A DNA stretch of 64,000 nt from the NCBI GenBank assembly GCA_963701065.1, contig OY969558.1, positions 1,054,001 to 1,118,000 of the forward strand, given 5' to 3'. The translations under genes and the position numbers were made by a program. Shown here in pieces: positions 16,976-24,429 of this stretch. Below the pieces are notes generated by a model. The model saw only the letters and a list, made by a program, of their open reading frames with translations, ran no database searches and was not told the origin of the DNA. Each line of letters starts with the position of its first letter. Position 1 is the first letter of the stretch. The DNA is from Aquirickettsiella gammari. Lineage in GTDB: Bacteria; Pseudomonadota; Gammaproteobacteria; Diplorickettsiales; Diplorickettsiaceae.

Positions 16976-18308
16976 TCAAATAACGGGGGCTATTTTTATG
17001 TTGGTCGCTAGCATGAATTCATTGGCTGTGGAATTAACTAACCACGTAAAGCCACTCAATAAAAATGTAACCGAAAATAAGATTTCTTTAAATTTTCAAA
17101 ATATTAAACTACGTTCCGCATTACAGTTATTGGCCGAATTTAGTGGATACAATTTTATTATTGATGATAAGATTCAAAGCAATCTGAGTCTTTATTTAAA
17201 CAATGTGAATTGGGAACAAGCCTTAGATACTATTTTGCAAACCCAAGGCTTAGTTAAGCGCCCTATTGCTAAAGGTTGGTTTATTGCAACACAAAACCAA
17301 ATATTAAAACAAGATAAACTGAACTTAGAAATTCAACAGCAAAAGCAAGATTTATCCCCTTTAATATTTAGAATATTTCAAGTTCACTATAGTAAGGCTG
17401 TTGATATCAGTAAATTATTAAAAGATAAAGCAAATACACTTTTATCCTCTCATGGTAGTGTTAGTGTAGATAAGCGAACTAATAGCTTATGGATTCGAGA
17501 CTCTCGGGCGCAGTTAAATAAAATTGAAAAAACCATTAAGGCACTCGATAGACCTATTGAGCAAGTTTTAATAGAGGCACGTATTGTCAGTATTGATCAA
17601 AATAGAGAGCAAGAATTAGGGGGGCAATTTGGTTCTACGCCAAAGCAGCTTGCTAATAAGCTTTTAACCGCACAGCTTGAAAAAAAGGCCGTAACAAATC
17701 CGAGTGTCGGCCTATTGCAGCATTTAACGATGGATCTTGCTAGGATAGGAGCGCCTTCTATCAGTGGTGCGACCACAGTTGGTTTGCGTTTAATGCGTTT
17801 AGGAAATAATTCTTTCTTAGATTTAGAATTATCGGCATTAGAGAATGAAGGAGCGGCGCAAATTATTTCTACTCCGCATTTGATTACCGCTGATCGAGAA
17901 ACTGCCTTTATAGAAGCAGGTACCGAAATCCCTTATCAAGAAAAAACATCGGGTGGGGGTAGCAATGTTACCTTTAAAAAAGCCGTTTTATCCTTAAAGG
18001 TAAAGCCTAGAATTATGCCAGACCGGCGTATGATACTAGATTTAAAGGTAAATCAAGACCAGCCAGCCAGTTTTATAGCCGTGGATGTTCCGACCATTAA
18101 AGCGAGGGGAATTAAGACGCAAGTTATTATAAAGGATGGAGAAACGGTTGTATTAGGCGGGATCTATGAGTATTCTCATAGTAAGGTGGTACGGAGGGTT
18201 CCTTTTCTAGGCGCTTTACCCCTAGTAGGTTATTTATTTCGTTTAGTCGCAACGAATAGCAGGCGTAGCGAATTATTGATATTTTTAACACCCACTATTT
18301 TAAAATAG
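16953..18308 (+). CDS. pilQ: Type IV pilus secretin PilQ (compact form)
   Basis: 451 residues with a signal peptide (cleavage near 26). The STN/N0 domain is ISLNFQNIKLRSALQLL. An N1 domain (FQVHYSKAVDISKLLK) precedes the secretin channel, with VLIEARIVSIDQNRE, IISTPHLITADRETAFIEAG, GGGSNVTFKKA and VVLGGIYEYSHSKVVRRVPF. It forms the outer-membrane pore for the pilus or DNA uptake. Pseudomonas PilQ is about 714 residues; the AMIN domains are missing here. The start overlaps the PilO-PilP gene by 23 bp. Confidence 0.92.
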   Translation: MSWLYRVSQITGAIFMLVASMNSLAVELTNHVKPLNKNVTENKISLNFQNIKLRSALQLLAEFSGYNFIIDDKIQSNLSLYLNNVNWEQALDTILQTQGLVKRPIAKGWFIATQNQILKQDKLNLEIQQQKQDLSPLIFRIFQVHYSKAVDISKLLKDKANTLLSSHGSVSVDKRTNSLWIRDSRAQLNKIEKTIKALDRPIEQVLIEARIVSIDQNREQELGGQFGSTPKQLANKLLTAQLEKKAVTNPSVGLLQHLTMDLARIGAPSISGATTVGLRLMRLGNNSFLDLELSALENEGAAQIISTPHLITADRETAFIEAGTEIPYQEKTSGGGSNVTFKKAVLSLKVKPRIMPDRRMILDLKVNQDQPASFIAVDVPTIKARGIKTQVIIKDGETVVLGGIYEYSHSKVVRRVPFLGALPLVGYLFRLVATNSRRSELLIFLTPTILK

Positions 18309-18385
18309 GGATCGACTTACTAATCGGTTTATACGGCTAGCCAGGCCAGTATTTTAATTTTGCATCATTTATTAATGAGTAGTCT

Positions 18386-19465
18386 ATGCGATTTGCTAAA
18401 TGGCGATTTCAACTTTTTAGATTAGATAATGACCGCTTAGTTCATAGTCTAAAGACAGCTATTGCGCTTTTATTCGGTTTACTATTTTCTTATTTTTTTA
18501 AGCTTCCCTTACAAGGCCAATGGGTATTAATTAGTATTTTGGTTGTTATGTGCGCACAATCCCGTGTTGGCGCCATTTTACAAAAATCGTATATGCGATT
18601 TTTAGGGACAGTGATAGGGGCAATCGTTGCCAGTTTAACGCTTTGGCTTGTTTATCCTAATGTTGTGTACACTACCTTGATATTATGTGTAGCTACGATG
18701 CTATTTAGTTATATAGCAGATAGTCCAAGTACTTGGAGTGAAGTAGGGCCTTTGGGCGCAGTGACTTTAGTGGTTATAGTCGTTGCTCAAAATCCTAGCT
18801 TTAACACTGTAATGAGTCGTTTTTTAGAGATTAATTTAGGTATAGTCATTGCCTTATTAGTATCTCGTTTTATTTGGCCTTTACATTCACGAACCCAATT
18901 ACGTTATATTTTAATCCACACCTTACATGAGCTTAAAAATCTGGCTAAACAGTTGGAAGCATTCACATCAGTTAAGGCAGATAAGACCGATAAATCTTAT
19001 GAACTTTTTGAAGATAACGTGTTGAATTACATAGGAATTCAAAAAAAATTGTTTGACGAAGTCATGCGCGAAACATTTGGCCGCTCAAATCTAGGCCAAA
19101 TTTTTCAAAACATTTTGTATGAGGAAAGAGAGATTTTACGTGGTATAAATTTAATGAAAAATGCATTAATGCATTTTTCTGATCAGGATATTTTGTTGTT
19201 GAATCAGCAGTCTCAGGTGCAAAAAATTTATCAAATGGAGCAACACTTATTCCAAGTAGGTATTGATATATTAGAGAATAAAAAAAACAAACAAGAAGTT
19301 AATCCTTTGGAGGGTTGGTCTGATTGGAAAAAAGAAATACAATCAGCGCTTAAACCTTTAGCGGCTAATATATCGGATCAGTTCGCGATTGATTTATTTA
19401 TATTTAGTGCCAATCGCTTATTAACTCAATTATATGCGCTTATTATTTTAATAAAGAAAGTTTGA
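18386..19465 (+). CDS. FUSC-family inner-membrane protein
   Basis: 359 residues. The N-terminal 165 hold about six helices with the FUSC pattern (LKTAIALLFGLLFSYFFKL, GQWVLISILVVM, YMRFLGTVIGAIVASL). A long helical cytosolic domain with coiled-coil character follows (about 170-340). FUSC proteins include aromatic-acid exporters (AaeB) and YccS; no substrate can be given here. It ends 5 bp before the hemE ATG, so the two genes are probably co-transcribed, although no functional link to haem synthesis is known. Confidence 0.82.
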   Translation: MRFAKWRFQLFRLDNDRLVHSLKTAIALLFGLLFSYFFKLPLQGQWVLISILVVMCAQSRVGAILQKSYMRFLGTVIGAIVASLTLWLVYPNVVYTTLILCVATMLFSYIADSPSTWSEVGPLGAVTLVVIVVAQNPSFNTVMSRFLEINLGIVIALLVSRFIWPLHSRTQLRYILIHTLHELKNLAKQLEAFTSVKADKTDKSYELFEDNVLNYIGIQKKLFDEVMRETFGRSNLGQIFQNILYEEREILRGINLMKNALMHFSDQDILLLNQQSQVQKIYQMEQHLFQVGIDILENKKNKQEVNPLEGWSDWKKEIQSALKPLAANISDQFAIDLFIFSANRLLTQLYALIILIKKV

Positions 19466-19470
19466 AAACC

Positions 19471-20538
19471 ATGAATGATTCTCCTTATCGTCTTATTCGC
19501 GCCTTGTTACAACAAGCTGTTGACAGAACACCCGTTTGGATTATGCGGCAAGCAGGGCGTTATTTGCCGGAATATCGTGCAATCCGTAGCAAAGCAGGTG
19601 ATTTTTTGACTTTATGCAAAACACCTGAATTAGCATGCGAAGTGACCTTACAACCTTTACAACGGTTTGATTTAGATGCCGCTATTATTTTTTCGGATAT
19701 TTTGACTATTCCGGACGCCATGGGATTAGGTCTTTATTTTGTCGAGGGCGAGGGCCCAAAATTTCATAATCCCTTAAAAACCTTAGCCGATATTAAAGCA
19801 TTGCGAGTTCCTGATCCAGGAACCCATTTACGTTATGTTATGGATGCTGTTTCACTCTGTCGACGTGAATTAAAGAATAAAGTACCTTTAATTGGATTTT
19901 CTGGAAGTCCTTGGACCCTTGCCTGTTATATGACAGAAGGAGGTGGGAGTCGAGAGTTTAGACAGATTAAAACCTTACTATATCAAGAGCCTAAAGCACT
20001 CCATTATTTATTAAACACCTTAACCAGCGCTGTAACGGCTTATTTAAATGCGCAAATAGCTGCGGGAGCGCAAGCGCTGATGATTTTTGATACTTGGGGA
20101 GGATTATTAACGTCAGCGGCTTATCAATCATTTTCCTTGGACTATATGACACAAATTGTTGCTAATTTAGATAGAAATTACAATGGACAAAAGATACCCG
20201 TGGTTTTGTTTACTAAAGGTGGCAATTTATGGTTAGAACAGATCGCAACATCTGGTTGTGACGCGATAGGTTTAGATTGGACTATCGATATAGGTTTAGC
20301 GCGACAACGATTGAACAACAAGCTTGCTTTACAAGGAAACATGGATCCTGCCGTCTTATTTGCATCCCCGTGTAGAATTCGCGAAGAGGTAAGCAGCATA
20401 TTGGAATCCTACGGCACGGGTTCGGGTCATGTATTTAATCTAGGACATGGTATTTCACAATATACAGCGCCTGAAAATGTAAAAGTATTCGTGGATGCGG
20501 TACATGAATTGAGTACAGCCTTTCATCAAAAAAAGTAA
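19471..20538 (+). CDS. hemE: Uroporphyrinogen decarboxylase HemE
   Basis: 355 residues from the ATG at 19471, the normal length (E. coli 354). A TTG at 19462, overlapping the FUSC stop, is rejected. Family signatures are PVWIMRQAGRYLPEYR (N-terminal) and GFSGSPWTLACYMTEGGGS; IFSDILTIPDAMG carries the catalytic Asp. The C-terminus has FNLGHGISQYTAPENV. It decarboxylates uroporphyrinogen III to coproporphyrinogen III in haem synthesis. No other hem gene is in the window. Confidence 0.97.
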   Translation: MNDSPYRLIRALLQQAVDRTPVWIMRQAGRYLPEYRAIRSKAGDFLTLCKTPELACEVTLQPLQRFDLDAAIIFSDILTIPDAMGLGLYFVEGEGPKFHNPLKTLADIKALRVPDPGTHLRYVMDAVSLCRRELKNKVPLIGFSGSPWTLACYMTEGGGSREFRQIKTLLYQEPKALHYLLNTLTSAVTAYLNAQIAAGAQALMIFDTWGGLLTSAAYQSFSLDYMTQIVANLDRNYNGQKIPVVLFTKGGNLWLEQIATSGCDAIGLDWTIDIGLARQRLNNKLALQGNMDPAVLFASPCRIREEVSSILESYGTGSGHVFNLGHGISQYTAPENVKVFVDAVHELSTAFHQKK

Positions 20539-21145
20539 TTTAGTAAAGCTTATTTTTACTACAGTTTACAGGCCGAAATGGGCTTGTTTCTAGATGGTTT
20601 AAATAATTTCCGTTTTCCGCAGTCTGAGGTTTATTTTGATTTTCGATAATGGTAACGATATAAATTAAAATATCAAATTGGCTTAGCCGAGGAGGATATA
20701 TGAATGAAGGTTTGATGAGTTTTCGGTGCCATAAGCTATTATAAGGTTTAAAGTTTTTTTCTACTAAACCCAGCGAATTTTTCATTATTTTCATCTGCAA
20801 AAATTTTATCACTAAACCATTAATTTAAGATTAAAAAAAATAGTTGATTTCTTTCTAAATTATTTTTTGCATAATACCTAAAGCCGTTACTTTTTTCAAT
20901 TTCAAGTATTAATAATTAAATAAAAAATAATAAGCTTTTAATAATTGATCTAAAAATTAGATTAATATAAAATTACTTGTAAGGATATTTACGATAACGA
21001 GAAAAATATATTCGGATACTTAGGAAGATAATATAACTTAAAAAAGGAAATATAAATTCTCACTAGGTTTTAATTTGAAGCGTATAAAGTAGCCTTTGAT
21101 CAAGGTTTGTCGTCGCAGTGACAAGACAAATAAGGAGCGTATGAA
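20539..21145. other. 607-bp intergenic region, no supported gene
   Basis: Very AT-rich. A 90-codon minus-strand frame (20540-20812, GTG start) has no ribosome-binding site and no recognisable features, so I do not call it. A 14-codon plus-strand frame at 20700-20744 has a strong GAGGAGG site but is too short to judge. Near the downstream gene there is an AAGGAG site (21132-21137) that fixes the start of the next gene. No terminator-type hairpin was found after hemE. Confidence 0.5.
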
Positions 21146-21967
21146 GTGCAAGATAATCAAGAAGAGAATCCTTTGCCAAGTGAAGAGGGAAGCGAGTCGA
21201 GTCGTCAAGGCAGTGAGCAGAATTTACTAGTAGAAGAAGGTGTTAGTGTCAACCGGGAGCAAGAAGAGTCTAGCTCCTGTTCTAGTCGTGTGAATAGCGG
21301 CCGGTCTGAATGGTTAAAAATTTTGAGTGAGGCGGGTGGTTTAGATGTAAATATACTTTGTCCGCAAAGTCGGTCTTTATTAGAGTCTACAGAAGCACCA
21401 GTAGCAAACAGACTGGATTCGCGACAAAGCATTCTTCAGCAGATTGTTCCGCAGTTAGTAGAGCATGAAAAAAATAACGTTGTTCTTCTTGAAAAAAATC
21501 ATCAGCGAGCAAAAAGTAGAGCAAGCTATGGAACTTTGTTTCTTATCATTGCGGTGGCGTTATTTGGTCTTGGGATAATCTTAATTCCTGCTATTGTGTC
21601 AAGTATCATCATCCCGTTTATTCCGGTGTTTCTGTTAGGCGTTGCGGTAAGCGCATTGGGCAGGATTTTTTTAAAATTGCATGAAAATTATTGTGATACG
21701 GAATATCGACGGGCAAAAGATGTGTTAGAGAGCATAGGAGCGTTACAAAAAACCTTAGTAGAACTCAAAGATATGCCTATTCATCAGAGCTTAAGCGAAC
21801 CAATTCAAGAAATAGCGAAGGATGTTAAAGAGGTAAAAGAGATGCTTCAAGTAGTTTCTGCTAATTCTATAGCGTGTAATGGTCTGTTTAAAAGCGCTGA
21901 CAGGGCTAAAGTTACTGCGAGTGATACTACGATTCATCCGATGCCAGGTCCCAGTAATGCACTTTAG
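21146..21967 (+). CDS. Orphan protein with a central two-helix membrane hairpin (candidate secreted effector)
   Basis: 273 residues, family unknown. Residues 1-115 are acidic, Ser/Glu-rich and hydrophilic. Residues about 127-175 are two adjacent hydrophobic helices (GTLFLIIAVALFGLGIIL, then IIIPFIPVFLLGVAVSALG). Residues 190-245 look like a coiled coil (VLESIGALQKTLVEL, IAKDVKEVKEML). The tail is hydrophilic. The GTG at 21146 has AAGGAG 8 bp upstream; the ATG at 21141 is out of frame. There is no signal peptide. Such a layout is common among Dot/Icm or other membrane-targeted effectors of intracellular bacteria, but that role is only inference. Confidence 0.62.
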   Translation: MQDNQEENPLPSEEGSESSRQGSEQNLLVEEGVSVNREQEESSSCSSRVNSGRSEWLKILSEAGGLDVNILCPQSRSLLESTEAPVANRLDSRQSILQQIVPQLVEHEKNNVVLLEKNHQRAKSRASYGTLFLIIAVALFGLGIILIPAIVSSIIIPFIPVFLLGVAVSALGRIFLKLHENYCDTEYRRAKDVLESIGALQKTLVELKDMPIHQSLSEPIQEIAKDVKEVKEMLQVVSANSIACNGLFKSADRAKVTASDTTIHPMPGPSNAL

Positions 21968-21991
21968 CAAAGGTCTTTACTCTAGGCAGCT

Positions 21992-23173
21992 TTAATGTAT
22001 TTTAGTCGTTTGAACACGAATGGGCTTTTTGCGCTTAAAAAATAACAGGCTGTAGCCTGCAATACCCGACAACGTGGAGCCGGCTAAAACACCCAGTCGG
22101 ACCAATGAGCTTAATTCATTATCGGTAAAAGCGAGTGTTGCAATGAATAAACTCATGGTAAATCCAATCCCGCAGATAAGAGCGGTTCCATAAATATGCC
22201 ACCAATTGACTTGATGAGGTAATTTGGCCAATTTAGTTTTTACAGCAAGCCAACTTGCACCGAAAATACCTAATTGTTTACCTAAAAATAATCCGATTAT
22301 GATTCCTAATGGCAGAGGGTGTAGAAAGGTTTGAAAATGGATCCCAGAAAAAGATAGCCCTGCATTGGCAAAGGCAAAAAGTGGCAAAATGCCATAGGCG
22401 ATCCAGGGATGTAACTGGTGTATCAGACGATGTAACAGAGAAACTGAATTTTTGCGCGTTGTGATTGGAATGCTAAAACCAAACAATACACCTGCGATGG
22501 TGGCATGTATTCCAGAGTTAAGTATTAATAACCATAAACCGAGGCCGAATAAAGCATAAGGAAAAAATCTTTCAATTTGGTAATAATTTAATGTAAGCAA
22601 TCCGATAAGTGCGAGTAATGCCGCCAATAAATATAGCCAGCCTATTTGTTGAGTATAAAAAATGGCAATGACTATAATAGCACCGAGATCATCGATAATA
22701 GCCAAGGCCATTAAAAAGAATTTTAATGAAGCAGGAATCTGTTTCCCAAGTAGTGATAATACCCCTAAGGAAAAAGCAATATCAGTGGCCATAGGGATAG
22801 CCCAACCTGATGTAAGTGCAGGATAGCCCTGATTAATTAATAAATAAAATAGGGCAGGTACGAGCATTCCGCCTATAGCCGCAAACGTGGGTAATAATGC
22901 TTTAGCGCGGGTGTTGAGTTCACCTTGAATTAATTCTCGTTTTATTTCGAGGCTGACTAAGAAAAAGAATATCGTCATTAAGCCATCGTTAATGAGATGT
23001 AAGAACGAGAAGTGGATAGGTCCTAAAGGGATACTGAAGTTTAATAAGTTTTGGTAGTCGCTATGTAGAGGAGTATTTGCTAAAAACAGCGCAAGGATTG
23101 TGGCTAGTCCTAAAGCGATGCCCCCAGAAACCTCTAAGTGGATAAAATGGTGTAGAAATCGTCGGATGGGCAT
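21992..23173 (-). CDS. nhaA: Na+/H+ antiporter NhaA
   Basis: 393 residues, standard NhaA length, about 12 helices. The paired aspartates of the ion-binding site are in ALAIIDDLGAIIVIA, and the G-x-x-x-P-M-A-T-D-I segment (SGWAIPMATDIAFSLGVL) is present. It exports Na+ in exchange for 2 H+. Its ATG follows the dnaQ stop without a gap (TAAATG), so the two are co-transcribed. Confidence 0.95.
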   Translation of the reverse strand: MPIRRFLHHFIHLEVSGGIALGLATILALFLANTPLHSDYQNLLNFSIPLGPIHFSFLHLINDGLMTIFFFLVSLEIKRELIQGELNTRAKALLPTFAAIGGMLVPALFYLLINQGYPALTSGWAIPMATDIAFSLGVLSLLGKQIPASLKFFLMALAIIDDLGAIIVIAIFYTQQIGWLYLLAALLALIGLLTLNYYQIERFFPYALFGLGLWLLILNSGIHATIAGVLFGFSIPITTRKNSVSLLHRLIHQLHPWIAYGILPLFAFANAGLSFSGIHFQTFLHPLPLGIIIGLFLGKQLGIFGASWLAVKTKLAKLPHQVNWWHIYGTALICGIGFTMSLFIATLAFTDNELSSLVRLGVLAGSTLSGIAGYSLLFFKRKKPIRVQTTKIH

Positions 23174-23887
23174 TTAAGCTGTTTCCTTAACTTGACTTGC
23201 AGGCCAGTTACACGAGTCAGCTTCTTTCCCAATGCGGGCTAAATATTTTTCATGGGTGGTCAATTCTTCTGCTGTTGCATAAATGATAGGCAATACAATA
23301 TCGCCACTTATCTTTTTATGCTCAGTCTGTATAGCACAGCTTATTTTTTCTTCTGTAAATAGATGGGTCTGTCCTCCCGTCATGGCGAGGTAAACATGCA
23401 TTAATAATTCGGCGTCCAGTAAAGCGCCATGTTTATTTCGCTTAGAGTTATCAATTTCATAGCGTTTACAAAGCGCATCTAAGCTATTACGTTGTCCTGG
23501 ATGCAATTGACGCGCTAAGGGTAGCGTATCTAAGATTTGGCAATAATCAACTATTTTTTTATAGTTTTTACCGGTTAGTTTCAATTCATAATCGAGGAAG
23601 GCGAGATCAAAAGGCGCATTATGAATAATCAATTGCGCGCCTTGAATAAAATTCAAAAATTCATCGGCAATGGATTTAAACAAGGATTTGTCTAATAAAA
23701 ATTCAGTGCTTAATCCGTGAACAGCTAATGCTCCGGGTTCGCTATCCCGTTCGGGATTGAGATAACAATGAAAATGTTGTTTGCTAGGGCGGCGATCAAT
23801 CAGTTCTAGACAGCCTATTTCGATAATACGATGTCTTTCGCTGATCTCGCGCCCGGTGGTTTCCGTGTCTAAAATGATTTGTCGCAT
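23174..23887 (-). CDS. dnaQ: DNA polymerase III epsilon subunit (proofreading exonuclease)
   Basis: 237 residues. DEDDh exonuclease motifs: Exo I ILDTETTG (D and E), Exo II IIHNAPFDLAFLD, and Exo III with HGALLDAELL (H and D). A C-terminal tail of about 50 residues suits the alpha-subunit contact. It edits replication errors in the Pol III core. It lacks its usual divergent neighbour rnhA and instead leads nhaA. Confidence 0.94.
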   Translation of the reverse strand: MRQIILDTETTGREISERHRIIEIGCLELIDRRPSKQHFHCYLNPERDSEPGALAVHGLSTEFLLDKSLFKSIADEFLNFIQGAQLIIHNAPFDLAFLDYELKLTGKNYKKIVDYCQILDTLPLARQLHPGQRNSLDALCKRYEIDNSKRNKHGALLDAELLMHVYLAMTGGQTHLFTEEKISCAIQTEHKKISGDIVLPIIYATAEELTTHEKYLARIGKEADSCNWPASQVKETA

Positions 23888-24038
23888 AATTAAAAAATTA
23901 AAATTGATCCATTATATTGCATTACTCAGGAAATTAACTAATTTTAATAAAAGCTTAATAATTAGCCATAATAATGACCCTTAATACAAAAATAAATTGA
24001 TTTTAACGTTAGAGAATAATTTCTATAGGTGAAATTTT

Positions 24039-24383
24039 ATGGTAAGAGTGGCTGATCCGTTACTCTGTGGAGGGATGGAAATAAGTACGCTTGATGAGGA
24101 GGAACTTAAAATAGCGATATATATAAATGATCCTATTACAGAAAAAATGGAATTATTAAAAGATATAGAAAGCATAATACCTCCAGGGTTGCAAATAGAA
24201 TTGGATAGTGCACTTATACAAAATTTAGGTGGAGAGTTAATCAATAATCTTGCTAAAGAATCGGTTTACTCATCAAGATTAGATTTTTTTAAAAAGGATG
24301 ATACAGCAAAAGAAATTGCTGAACAGCAGAAGAAAATACAGGATTTAATTGCAATCGAGCATTCTTACAGTATAAAAAAATAA
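24039..24383 (+). CDS. Orphan small hydrophilic protein
   Basis: 114 residues, not recognised. No signal peptide or membrane segment. Asp/Glu/Ile-rich, with probable helices in the second half (LIQNLGGELINNLAKESV and EIAEQQKKIQDLIAIEH, coiled-coil-like). A modest RBS (TAGGTG) lies 8 bp before the ATG. It sits alone between divergent dnaQ and convergent valS. It could be a lineage-specific protein or effector; nothing in the sequence decides this. Confidence 0.45.
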   Translation: MVRVADPLLCGGMEISTLDEEELKIAIYINDPITEKMELLKDIESIIPPGLQIELDSALIQNLGGELINNLAKESVYSSRLDFFKKDDTAKEIAEQQKKIQDLIAIEHSYSIKK

Positions 24384-24429
24384 ATAAGCACTTTAATTAT
24401 TAGAATTAATAGACCACACGGATAGTTAT

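Noticed and set aside
20540..20812. 90-codon minus-strand frame after hemE
   Set aside because: GTG start without a ribosome-binding site, no domain or signal, low-complexity AT-driven composition. Treated as intergenic.
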